Source: Mauremys mutica
Taxonomy: Eukaryota > Chordata > Testudines > Geoemydidae
Assembly (NCBI RefSeq): GCF_020497125.1
Contig: NW_025422895.1
Span: 62,001 to 126,000, forward strand
Reading direction: 5' to 3'
Length of the DNA: 64,000 nucleotides
Below are positions 36,160-47,690 of the stretch, in pieces; positions within the stretch are counted from its first letter, which is position 1; every line of letters starts with the position of its first letter. The position numbers were made by a program, and so were the translations under genes. The notes under the pieces were generated by a model that saw nothing but the letters and a program-made list of their open reading frames with translations, had not been told where the DNA came from and ran no database searches.

Positions 36160-39100
36160 GGTGCGGAGCTAGGCTGAGGAGGGGCCTGTAAAAGCGGCCG
36201 CCCAGCCAGGCAGCGGCAAAGCTGCGAGCAACGGTACAGGAGCCGGCGAACAGGGGAGTTTGTGTGGGATACTACCCATTGGAGGAGCAGGTATTTGGAT
36301 TTGCATCTCTCTTTGTGGATTTGCATCTGTCTTTGTAGTCCTTGTATCTCTCTGTAGAGGCCCGTCGGGGCAGACTGCTGAGCGGGCAGCGGCGCCCTGA
36401 GTAGGGGGCGGAGCTAGGTTGAGGAGGGGCCTATAAAAGCGGCTGACCATTCAGGCAGCGGCACTGTAGCCAGCGAGCAGCTGCACAGGAGCCAGCGAAC
36501 AGGGGCGTTTGCGTGGGAGAGTTCCCATTGGAGGAGCAGGTATTTGGATTTGCATCTGTTTTGTGGATTTGCATCTGTCTTTGTAGTGCTTGTATCTCTC
36601 TGTAGAGGCCCGTCGGGGCAGACTGCTGAGCAGGCAGCGGTGCCCTGAGTAGCGGGCGGAGCTAGGCTGAGGAGGGGCCTATAAAAGCGGCTGCCCAGCC
36701 AGGCAGCGGCACAGGAGCCAGCAAACAGGGGACTTTGCGTGCGAGATTTCCCATTGGAGGAGCAGGTATATGTATTTACATCTGTCTTTGTGGATCGCAT
36801 CTGTCTTTGTAGTGCTTGTATCTCTCTGTAGAGGCCCGTCGGGGCAGACTGCTGAGCGGGCAGGGGTGCCCTGAGTGGGGGGCGGAGCTAAGCTGAGGAG
36901 GGGCCTATAAAAGCGGCTGCCCAGCCAGGCAGCCGCACAGGAGCCAGCGAGCAGCGGCACAGGAGCCAGGGAACAGGGGCGTTTGCGTGGGAGAGTTCCC
37001 ACTGGAGGAGCAGGTATTTGGATTTGCATCTCTATTTGTGGATTTGCATCTGTATTTGTAGTGCTTGTATCTCTCTGTAGAGACCCGTTGGGGCAGATTG
37101 CTGAGCGGGCAGCGGCGCCCTGAGTAGGGGGCGGAGCTAGGCTGAGGAGGGGCCTATAAAAGCGGCCGCCCATTCAGGCAGCGGCAGAGAAGCCAGCAAA
37201 CAGGGGCGTTTGCGTGGGAGAGTTCCCATTGGAGGAGCAGGAATTTGGATTTGCATCTCTCTTTGTGGATTTGCATCTGTCTTTGTAGTGCTTGTATCTC
37301 TCTGTAGAGGCCCGTTGGGGCAGACTGCTGAGCTGGCAGCGGCGCCCAGAGTAGGGGGCGGAGCTAGGCTGAGGAGGGGCCTATAAAAGCGACCCCCAAG
37401 CCAGGCAGCGGCACAGGAACCAGCAAACAGGGCTACGAACAGGGGAGTTTGCGTGGCATAGTTCCCATTGGAGGAGCAGGTATATGGATTTGCATCTGTC
37501 TTTGTGGATCGCATCTGTCTTTGTAGTGCTTGTATCTCTCTGTAGAGGCCCGTTGGGGCAGACTGATGAGCGGGCAGGGGTGCCCTGAGTGGGGGGCGGA
37601 TCTAGGCTGAGGAGGGGCCTATAAAAGCGGCCGCCCAGCCAGGCAGCCGCACAGGAGCCAGCGAGCAGCGGCACAGGAGCCAGCGAACACGGGCGTTTGC
37701 GTGGGAGAGTTCCTATTGGAGGAGCAGGTATTTGGATACGCATCTCTCTTTGTGGATTTGCATCTGTATTTGTAGTGCTTGTATCTCTCTGTAGAGGCCC
37801 GTCGGGGCAGACTGCTGAGCAGGCAGCGGTGCCCTGAGTGGGGGGCGGAGCTAGGCTGAGGAGGGGCCTAAAAAAGCGGCCGCCCAGCCAGGCAGTGGCA
37901 CAGGAGCCAGCGAACAGGGGCGTTTCCGTGGGAGAGTTCCCATTGGAGGAGTAGGTATTTGGGTTTGCATCTGTCTTTGTGGATTTGCATCTGTCTTTGT
38001 AGTGCTTGTATCTCTCTGTAGAGGCCCGTCGGGGCAGACTGCTGAGCGGGCAGCGGCGCCCTGAGTAGGGGGCAGAGCTCGGCTGAGGAGGGGCCTATAA
38101 AAGCGGCACCCAGCCAGGCAGCGGCACAGGAGCCAGCAAACAGGGTTGCAAACAGGGAAGTTTGAGTTGGAGAGTTCCCATTGGAGGAGCAGGTATTTGG
38201 ATTTGCATCTGTCTTTGTGGATTTCCAATTGTCTTTGTAGTGCTTGTATCTCTCTGTAGAGGCCCGTCGGGGCAGTCTGCTGAGCGGGCAGCGGCGCCCT
38301 GAGTAGGGGGCGGAGCTAGGCTGAGGAGGAGCCTATAAAAGCGGCCGCCCAGCCAGGCAGCGGCACAGGAGCCAGCGAACAGCGGCACAGGAGCCAACGA
38401 ACAGAGGAGTTTGCGTGAGAGAGTTCCTATTGGAGGAGCAGGTATTTGGATTTGCATCTGTCTTTGTGGATTTGCATCTGTCTTTGTAGGGCTTGTATCT
38501 CTCTGTAGAGGCCCGTCGGGGCAGACTGCTGAGCGGGCAGCGGCGCCCTGAGTAGGGGGCGGAGCTAGGCTGAGGAGGGGCCTGTAAAAGCGGTCGCCCA
38601 GCCAGGTAGCGGCACAGGAGCCAGAAAACAGGGCGGTGAAAAGGGGTTTTTGAGTGGGAAAGTTCCCATTGGAGGAGCAGGTATTTGGATTTGCGTATGT
38701 CTTTGTGGATTTGCATCTGTCTTTGGAGTGCTTGTATCTCTCTGTAGAGGCCCGTCGGGGCAGACTGCTGAGCGGGCAGCGTCGCCCTGAGTAGGGGGCG
38801 GAGCTATGCTCAGGAGGGGCCTATAAAAGTGGCCACCGAGCCAGGCAGCGGCACAGGAGCCAGCGAGCAGCGGCACAGGAGACAGTGAACAGGGGAGTTT
38901 GCGTGGGAGAGTTCCCATTGGAGGAGCAGGTATTTGGATTTGCATCTGTCCTTGTGGATTTGCATCTGTCTTTCTAGTGCTTGTATCTCTCTGTAGAGGC
39001 CCGTCGAGGCAGACTTCTGAGCGGGCATCGGCGCCCTGAGTAGGGGGCGGAGCTAGGCTGAGGAGGGGCCTATAAAAGCGGCTGCCCATTCAGGCAGCCG

Positions 39101-42010
39101 CACAGTAGCCAGCAAACAGGGCTGCGAACAGGGGAGTTTGTGTGGGATACTACCCATGGGAGGAGCAGGTATTTGGATTTGCATCTCTCTTTGTGGATTT
39201 GCATCTGTCTTTGTAGTCCTTGTATCTCTCTGTAGAGGCCCGTCGGGGCAGACTGCTGAGCGGGCAGCGGCGCCCTGAGTAGGGGGCGGAGCTAGGTTGA
39301 GGAGGGGCCTATAAAAGCGGCTGACCATTCAGGCAGCGGCACTGTAGCCAGCGAGCAGCGGCACAGGAGCCAGCGAACAGGGGCGTTTGCGTGGGAGAGT
39401 TCCCACTGGAGGAGCAGGTATTTGGATTTGCATCTCTATTTGTGGATTTGCATCTGTATTTGTAGTGCTTGTATCTCTCTGTAGAGGCCCGCTGGGGCAG
39501 ACTGCTGAGCGGGCAGCGGCGCCCTGAGTAGGGGGCGGAGCTAGGCTGAGGAGGGGCCTATAAAAGCGGCCGCCCATTCAGGCAGCGGCAGAGAAGCCAG
39601 CAAACAGGGGCGTTTGCGTGGGAGAGTTCCCATTGGAGGAGCAGGAATTTGGATTTGCATCTGTCTTTGTGGATTTGCATCTGTCTTTGTAGTGCTTGTA
39701 TCTCTCTGTAGAGGCCCGTTGGGGCAGACTGCTGAGCTGGCAGCGGCGCCTAGAGTAGGGGGCGGAGCTAGGCTGAGGAGGGGCCTATAAAAGCGGCCCC
39801 CAAGCCAGGCAGCGGCACAGGAACCAGCAAACAGGGCTACGAACAGGGGAGTTTGCGTGGCATAGTTCCCATTGGAGGAGCAGGTATATGGATTTGCATC
39901 TGTCTTTTTGGATCGCATCTGTCTTTGTAGTGCTTGTATCTCTCTGTAGAGGCCCGTTGGGGCAGACTGATGAGCGGGCAGGGGTGCCCTGACTGGGGGG
40001 CGGATCTAGGCTGACGAGGGGCCTATAAAAGCGGCCGCCCAGCCAGGCAGCCGCAGAGGAGCCAGCGAGCAGCGGCACAGGAGCCAGCGAACAGGGGCGT
40101 TTGCGTGGGAGAGTTCCCATTGGAGGAGCAGGTATTTGGATTTGCATCTTTTTTGTGGATTTGCATCTGTCTTTGTAGTGCTTGTATCTCTCTGTAGAGG
40201 CCCGTCGGGGCAGACTGCTGAGCGGGCAGCGGCGCCCTGAGTAGGGGGCAGAGCTCGGCTGAGGAGGGGCCTATAAAAGCGGCACCCAGCCAGGCAGCGG
40301 CACAGGAGCCAGCAAACAGGGTTGCAAACAGGGAAGTTTGAGTTGGAGAGTTCCCATTGGAGGAGCAGGTATTTGGATTTGCATCTCTCTTTGTGGATTT
40401 CCAATTGTCTTTGTAGTGCTTGTATCTCTCTGTAGAGGCCCGTCGGGGCAGTCTGCTGAGCGGGCAGCGGCGCCCTGAGTAGGGGGCGGAGCTAGGCTGA
40501 GGAGGAGCCTATAAAAGCGGCCGCCCAGCCAGGCAGCGGCACAGGAGCCAGCGAGCAGCGGCACAGGAGCCAACGAACAGAGGAGTTTGCGTGAGGGAGT
40601 TCCCATTGGAGGAGCAGGTATTTGGATTTGCATCTGTCTTTGTGGATTTGCATCTGTCTTTGTAGTGCTTGTATCTCTCTGTAGAGGCCCGTCGGGGCAG
40701 ACTGCTGAGCGGGGACCGGCGCCCTGAGTAGGGGGCGGAGCTAGGCTGAGGAGGGGCCTGTAAAAGCGGCCGCCCAGCCAGGCAGCGGCACAGGAGCCAG
40801 AAAACAGGGCGGTGAAAAGGGGTTTTTGAGTGGGAAAGTTCCCATTGGAGGAGCAGGTATTTGGATTTGCGTATGTCTTTGTGGATTTGCATCTGTCTTT
40901 GGAGTGCTTGTATCTCTCTGTAGAGGCCCGTCGGGGCAGACTGCTGAGCGGGCAGCGGCGCCCTGAGTAGGGGGCGGAGCTATGCTCAGGAGGGGCCTAT
41001 AAAGGTGGCCACCGAGCCAGGCAGCGGCACAGGAGCCAGCGAGCAGCGGCACAGGAGACAGTGAACAGGGGACTTTGCGTGCGAGATTTCCCATTGGAGG
41101 AGCAGGTATATGGATTTACATCTGTCTTTGTGGATCGCATCTGTCTTTGTAGTGCTTGTATCTCTCTGTAGAGGCCCGTCGGGGCAGACTGCTGAGCGGG
41201 CAGGGGTGCCCTGAGTGGGGGGCGGAGCTAGGCTGAGGAGGGGCCTATAAAAGCGGCCGCCCAGCCAAGCAGCCGCACAGGAGCCAGCGAGCAGCGGCAC
41301 AGGAGCCAGGGAACAGGGGCGTTTGCGTGGGAGAGTTCCCACTGGAGGAGCAGGTATTTGGATTTGCCTCTCTATTTGTGGATTTGCATCTGTATTTGTA
41401 GTGCTTGTATCTCTCTGTAGAGGCCCGTTGGGGCAGACTGCTGAGCTGGCAGCGGCGCCCAGAGTAGGGGGCGGAGCTAGGCTGAGGAGGGGCCTATAAA
41501 AGCGGCCCCCAAGCCAGGCAGCGGCACAGGAACCAGCAAACAGGGCTACGAACAGGGGAGTTTGCGTGGCATAGTTCCCATTGGAGGAGCAGGTATATGG
41601 ATTTGCATCTGTCTTTGTGGATCGCATCTGTCTTTGTAGTGCTTGTATCTCTCTGTAGAGGCCCGTTGGGGCAGACTGATGAGCGGGCAGGGGTGCCCTG
41701 AGTGGGGGGCGGATCTAGGCTGAGGAGGGGCCTATAAAAGCGGCCGCCCAGCCAGGCAGCCGCACAGGAGCCAGCGAGCAGCGGCACAGGAGCCAGCGAA
41801 CAGGGGCGTTTGCGTGGGAGAGTTCCTATTGGAGGAGCAGGTATTTGGATATGCATCTCTCTTTGTGGATTTGCATCTGTATTTGTAGTGCTTGTATCTC
41901 TCTGTAGAGGCCCGTCGGGGCAGACTGCTGAGCGGGCAGCGGTGCCCTGAGTGGGGGGCGGAGCTAGGCAGAGGAGGGGCCTAAAAAAGCGGCCGCCCAG
42001 CCAGGCAGTG
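36160..42010 (+). repeat. Higher-order repeat zone, about 1.7-2.4 kb period
   Basis: The order of unit subtypes repeats up to three times. The subtype with GGCCCCCAAGCCAGG and CAAACAGGGCTACGAAC occurs near 37393, 39797 and 41506 (spacings 2404 and 1709). Subtypes with GGATCGCATCTG, GTTGCAAACAGGGAAG, AAAACAGGGCGGTGAAAAGG and CTATGCTCAGGAGG follow at matched offsets of 2404 then 2176 bp. The change of offset shows unit-scale gains and losses between copies. Confidence 0.8.
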
Positions 42011-42174
42011 GCACAGGAGCCAGCGAACAGGGGCGTTTCCGTGGGAGAGTTCCCATTGGAGGAGCAGGTATTTGGGTTTGCATCTGTCTTTGTGGATTTG
42101 CATCTGTCTTTGTAGTGCTTGTATCTCTCTGTAGAGGCCCGTCGGGGCAGACTGCTGAGCGGGCAGCGGCGCCG

Positions 42175-44100
42175 TGAGTAGGGGGCGGAGCTAGGCTGAG
42201 GAGGAGCCTATAAAAGCGGCCGCCCAACCGGGCAGCGGCACAGGAGCCAGCGAGCAGCGGCACAGGAGCCAGGGCACAGGGGAGTTTGTGTGGGAGAGTT
42301 CCCATTGGAGAAGCAGGTATTTGGATTTGCATCTTCTTTGTGGATTTGCATCTGTCTTTGTAGTGCTTATATCTCTCTGTAGAGGCCCGTCGGAGCAGAA
42401 TGCTGAGCGGGCATCGGCGCCCTGAGTAGGGGGGGTAGCTAGGCTGAGGAGGGGCCTATAGAAGAACCTGCCCAGCCAGGCAGCGGCAGAGCTGCGAGCA
42501 GCGGGACAGGAGGCAGCAAACAGGGGAGGTTGCGTGGGAGAGTTCCCAGTGGAGGAGCAGGTATTTGGATTTGCATCTTCTTTGTGGATTTGCATCTGTC
42601 TTTGTAGTGCTTGTATCTCTCTGTAGAGGCGCGTCGAGGCAGACTGCTGAGCGGGCAGCGGCGCCCTGAAGGGGGGCGGGGCTAGGCTGAGGAGGGGCCT
42701 ATAAAAGCGGCACCCAGCCAGGCAGCGGCACAGTTGCCAGCAACAGGGCTGCGAACAGGGGAGTTTGCGTGGGAGAGTTCCCATTGGAGCAGCTGGTATT
42801 TGGATTTGCATAGTGTCTTTGTGGATTTGCATTTGTCTTTGTAGTGCTTGTATCTCTCTGTAGAGGCCCGTCGGGGCAGTCTGCTGAGCGGACAGCGGCG
42901 ACCTGAGTAGGGGGCGGAGCTAGGCTGAGGAGGGGCCTATAAAAGCGGCCGCCCATTCAGGCAGCGGCACAGGAGCCAGCTAACAGGGGCGTTTGCGTGG
43001 GAGAATTCCCACTGGAGGCGCAGGCTTTTTGATTTGCATCTGTCTTTCTGTATTTGCATTTGTCTTTGTAGTGCTTGTATCTCTGTGTAGATGCCCGTCG
43101 GGGCAGTCTGCTGAGCGGGCAGCTGCGCCCTGAGTAGGGGGCGGAGAAAGGCTGAGAAGGGGCCTATAAATGCGGCCGCTCTGCCTGGCAGATGCACAGG
43201 AGCCAGCGACCAGCGGCACAGGTGCCAGTGAACAGGGCAGTTTGCATGGGAGAGTTCCCATTGGAGGAGCAGGTATTTGGATTTGCATCTTTCTTTGTGT
43301 ATTTGCATCTTCTTTGTAGTGCTTGTATCTCTCTGTAGAAGCCCGTCGCGGCAGACTGCTGAGCAGGCAGCGGCGCCCTGGGTAGTGGGCGGAGCTAGGC
43401 TGAGGAGGGGCCTATAAAAGCGGCCGCCCAGACAGGAGCCAGAGAACAGGGCGGCGAACAGGGGAGATTGTGTAGGATAGTTCCCATTGGAGGAGCAGCT
43501 ATTTGGATTTGAATCTGTCTTTGTTTATTTGCATCTGTCTTTGTAGTGCTTGTATCTCTCTGTAGAGGCCCGTCGGGGCAGACTGCTGAGCGGGCAGCGG
43601 CGCCCTGAGTAGGGGGCGGAGCTACGCTGAGGAGGGGCCTATAAAAGCGGCCGCCCAGCCAGGCAGCGGCACAGGAGCCAGCGAACAGGGACGTTTGCGT
43701 GTGAGAGTTACCATTGGAGGAGCAGGTATTGGGACTTGCATCTGTCTTTATGGATTTGCATCTGTCTTTGTAGGGCTTGTATCTCTCTGTAGAGGCCCGT
43801 CGGGGCAGACTGCTGAGCGGGCAGCGGCGCACCGAGTAGGGGGCGGAGCTATGCTCAGGAGGGGCCTATAAAAGCGGCCTCCCAGCCAGGCAGCGGCACA
43901 TGATCCAGCGAGCAGCGGCACTGGAGCCAGCGAACAGGGGAGTTTCCATGGCAGATTTCCAATTGGAGGAGCAGGTATTTCGATTTGCATCTGTCTTTGT
44001 GTATTTGCATCTGTCTTTTTTGTGCTTGTATCTTTCTGTAGAGGCCCGTCGGGGCAGACTGCTGAGCGGGCAGCGGCGCCCTGAGTAGTGGGCGGAGCTA
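42175..44100 (+). repeat. Segmental duplicate C, second copy
   Basis: Partner of 30480-33110 without the internal 708-bp doubling. Small differences include GGGACTTGCAT against GGGATTTGCAT and CTATGCTCAGG against CTAGGCTGAGG in the last units. The latter suggests local exchange with 38.8- or 40.98-kb type units. Confidence 0.83.
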
Positions 44101-44369
44101 GGCTGAGGAGGGGCCTATAAAAGCGGTCCCCCAGCCAGGCAGCGACACAGGAGCCAGCGAGCAGCGGCACATGAGCCAGGGCACAGGGGAGTTTGTGTGG
44201 GAGAGTTCCCATTGGAGAAGCAGGTATTTGGATTTGCATCATTCTTTGTGGATTTGCATCTGTCTTTGTAGTGCTTGTATCTCTGTGTAGAGGCCCGTCG
44301 GGGCAGTCTGCTGAGCGGGCAGCTGCGCCCTGAGTAGGGGGCGGAGAAAGGCTGAGAAGGGGCCTATAA

Positions 44370-45115
44370 AAGCGGCCGCCCAGCCAAGCAGCGGCACAGG
44401 AGCCAGCGAGCAGCGGCACAGGAGCCAGAGAACAGGGCGGAGAACAGGGAAGATTGCGTGGGAGAGTTCCCATTGGAGGAGCAGGTATTTGGATTTGCAT
44501 CTGTCTTTGTGGATTTCCAATTGTCTTTGTAGTGCTTGTATATCTCTGTAGAGGCCCGTCGGGGCAGACTGCTGAGCGGGCTGTGGAGCCCTGAGTAGGG
44601 GGCGGAGCTAGGCTGAGGAGGGGCCTATAAAAGTGGCCGCCCAGCCAGGCAGCGGCACAGGAGCCAGCGAGCAGCGGCACAGGAGCCAGCGAACAGGGGA
44701 ATTTGCCTGGGAGAGTTCCCATTGGAGGAGCAGGTATTTGGATTTGCATCTTTCTTGTAGTGCTTGTGTCTCTCTGTAGAGACCCGTCGGGGCAGTCTGC
44801 TGAGCGGGCAGCGGCGCCCTGAGTAGGGGGCGGAGCTAGGCTGAGGAGGAGCCTATAAAAGCGGCCGCCCAGCCAAGCAGCGGCACAGGAGCCAGCGAGC
44901 AGCGGCACAGGAGCCAGAGAACAGGGCGGAGAACAGGGAAGATTGCGTGGGAGAGTTCCCATTGGAGGAGCAGGTATTTGGATTTGCATCTGTCTTTGTG
45001 GATTTCCAATTGTCTTTGTAGTGCTTGTATATCTCTGTAGAGGCCCGTCGGGGCAGACTGCTGAGCGGGCTGTGGAGCCCTGAGTAGGGGGCGGAGCTAG
45101 GCTGAGGAGGGGCCT
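44370..45115 (+). repeat. Two-unit repeat with about 489-bp spacing
   Basis: A unit with CAGCCAAGCAGCGG, GAGAACAGGGCGGAGAAC, ATTTCCAATTGTC (second octamer replaced) and GGGCTGTGGAGCCC occurs at 44.38-44.63 and again at 44.87-45.11 kb. A shorter single-octamer unit lies between the two. Confidence 0.75.
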
Positions 45116-45489
45116 GTAAAAGCGGCCGCCAAGCCAGGCAGCGGCACAGCTGCGAGCAGAGAACAAGGCGGCGAACAGGGGAGTTTGCGTGGGAGAGTTC
45201 CCATTGGAGGAGGAGATATATTGGTTTGCATATCTGTCTTTGTAGTGCTTGTATCTCTCTGTACAGGCCCGTCGGGGCAGACTGCTGAGCGGGCAGCGGC
45301 GCACCGAGTAGGGGGCGGAGCTAGTCTGAGGAGGGTCCTATAAAAGCGGCCGCCCAGCCAGGCAGCGGCACAGGAGCCAGTGAGCAGAGGCACAGTAGGC
45401 AGCGAACAGGGGAGTTTGCGTGGGAGAGTTCCCATTGGAGGAGCAGGTATTTGGATTTTCATCTGTCTTTGTGGATTTGCATCTGTCTT

Positions 45490-47690
45490 TGTAGTGCTTG
45501 TATCTCTCTGTAGAGGCCCGTCGGGGCAGACTGCTGAGCGGGCAGCGGCGCCCTGAGTAGGGGGCGGAGCTAGGCTGAGGAGGGGCCTATAAAAGCGGCC
45601 GCTCTGCCTGGCAGCCGCACAGGAGCCAGAAAGCAGCGGCACAGGAGCCAGGGAACAGGGGCGTTTGCATGGGAGAGTTCCCATTGGAGGAGCAGGTATT
45701 TGGATTTGCATCATTTTTGTGGATTTGCATCTGTCTTTGTAGTGCTTGTATCTCTCTGTAGAGGCCCGTCGGGGCAGACTGCTGAGCGGGCAGCGGCGCC
45801 CTGAGTAGGGGGCGGAGCTAGGCTGAGGAGGGGCCTATAAAAGCGGCCGCTCTGCCTGGCAGCCGCACAGGAGCCAGACAGCAGCGGCACAGGAGCCAGG
45901 GAACAGGGGCGTTTGCATGGGAGAGTTCCCATTGGAGGAGCAGGTATTTGGATTTGCATCATTTTTGTGGATTTGCATCTGTCTTTGTAGTCCTTGTATC
46001 TCTCTGTAGAGGCCCGTCGGCGCAGACTGCTGAGCGGGGAGCGGCGCCCTGAGTAGGGGGCGGAGCTAGGCTGAGGAGGGGCCTATAAAAGCGGCTGCCC
46101 ATTCAGGCAGCGGCACGGTAGCCAGCGAGCAGCGGCACAGGAGCCAGCGAACAGGGGCGTTTGCGCGGGAGAATTCCCATTGGAGGAGCAGGTATTTTGA
46201 TTTGCATCTGTCTTTGTGGATAAGCATCTGTCTTTGTAGTGCTTGTATCTCTCGCTAGAGGCCCGTCGGCGCAGACTGCTGAGCTGGCAGCGGCGACCTG
46301 AGTAGGGGTCGGTGATAGGCTGAGGAGGGGCCTATAAAAGCGGCCACCCAGCCAGGCAGCGGCACAGGAGCCAACGAACAGAGGAGTTTGCGTGAGAGAT
46401 TTCCCATTGGAGGAGCAAGTTTTTGGATTTTCATCTGTCTTTGTGGATTTGCATCTGTCTTTGTAGTGCTTGTATCTCTCTGTAGAGGCCCGTCGGAGCA
46501 GACTGCTGAGCGGGCAGCGGCGCCCTGAGTAGGGGGCGGAGCTAGGCTGAGGAGGGGCCTATAAAAGCGGCTGCTCTGCCTGGCAGCCGCACAGGAGCCA
46601 GACAGCAGCGGCACAGGAACCAGTGAACAGGGGCGTTTGCATGGGAGAGTTCCCATTGGAGGAGCAGGTATTTGGATTTGCATCATTTTTGTGGATTTGC
46701 ATCTGTCTTTGTAGTCCTTGTATCTCTCTGTAGAGGCCCGTCGGGGCAGACTGCTGAGCGGGGAGCGGCGCCCTGAGTAGGGGGCGGAGCTAGGCTGAGG
46801 AGGGGCCTATAAAAGCGGCTGGCATTCAGGCAGCGGCACAGTAGCCAGCGAGCAGCGGCACAGGAGCCAGCGAACAGCGGAGTTTGCGTGGGAGAGTTCC
46901 CATTGGAGGAGCAGGTATTTGGATTTGCATCTGTCTTTGTGGATTTGCATCTGTCTTTATAGTGCTTGTATCTCTCGCTAGAGGCCCGTCGGGGCAGACT
47001 GCTGAGCGGGCAGCGGCGCCCTGAGTAGGGGGCGGAGCTAGGCTGAGGAGGGGCCTATAAAAGCGGCCGCCCAGCCAGACAGCGGCAGAGGAGCCAGCGA
47101 ACAGTGGAGTTTGCGTGGGAGAGTTACCATTGGAGGAGCAGGTATTTGGATTTGCATCTGTCCTTGTGGATTTGCATCTGTCCTTGTAGTGCTTGTATCT
47201 CTCTGTAGATGCCCGTCGGGGCTGACTGCTGAGCGGGCAGCTGCGCCCAGAGTAGGAGGCGGAGCTAGGCTGAGGAGGGGCCTATAAAAGCGGCCGCCAA
47301 GCCAGGCAGCCGCACAGGAACCAGCAAACAGGGGAGATTGTGTGGGATAGTTCCCATTGGAGGAGCAGGTATTTGGATTTGCATCTGTCTTTGTGGATTT
47401 GCATCTGTCTTTGTAGTGCTTTTATCTTTCTGTAGGGGCTCGTCGGGGCAGACTGCTGAGCGGGCAGAGGCGCCCTAAGTAGGGGGCGGAGCTAGGCTGA
47501 GGAGGGGCCTATAAAAGCGGCCGCCCAGCCAGGCAGCGGCACAGAAACCAGCGAACAGGGGCGTTTCCGTGGGAGAGTTCCCATTGGAGAAGCAGGTATT
47601 TGGATTTGCATCTGTCTTTGTGGATTTGCATCTGTCTTTGTAGTGCTTGTATCTCTCTGTAGAGGCCCGTCGGGGCAGACTGCTGAGCGG
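45490..47690 (+). repeat. Segmental duplicate B, second copy
   Basis: Partner of 27040-29000. It begins with two nearly identical 248-bp units (45.49-45.74 and 45.74-45.98 kb), followed by the subtype order seen in the first copy. Confidence 0.7.
46902..47128 (+). promoter_or_regulatory. Representative promoter-like unit (227 bp) with all motifs intact
   Basis: Inverted CCAAT (ATTGG) lies at 46902-46906, octamers ATTTGCAT at 46923-46930 and 46943-46950, and SOX-like CTTTGT directly between them. A GC box (GGGGGCGGAGC) starts at 47028, the TATA box TATAAAAG is at 47056-47063, and a NotI palindrome GCGGCCGC is at 47063-47070. The second octamer is 113 bp upstream of TATA. The next unit's ATTGG starts at 47129. 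The order resembles a compact Pol II promoter, such as octamer-dependent histone or immunoglobulin promoters. No PSE-like snRNA element was seen between octamers and TATA. Transcription is inferred, not shown. Confidence 0.6.

Noticed and set aside
43748..45304. 518-aa open frame as a real gene
   Set aside because: It is antisense to the promoter motifs, made only of repeat translation, and lacks a distinct start context or domain. Similar frames occur throughout the array in several frames and break at unit-length changes.
46902..47128. Unit as a U6/7SK or U1/U2 snRNA gene or a histone H2B gene
   Set aside because: The octamer and TATA fit superficially, but there is no PSE between them, no snRNA body or T-run terminator downstream, and no histone frame or 3' stem-loop.
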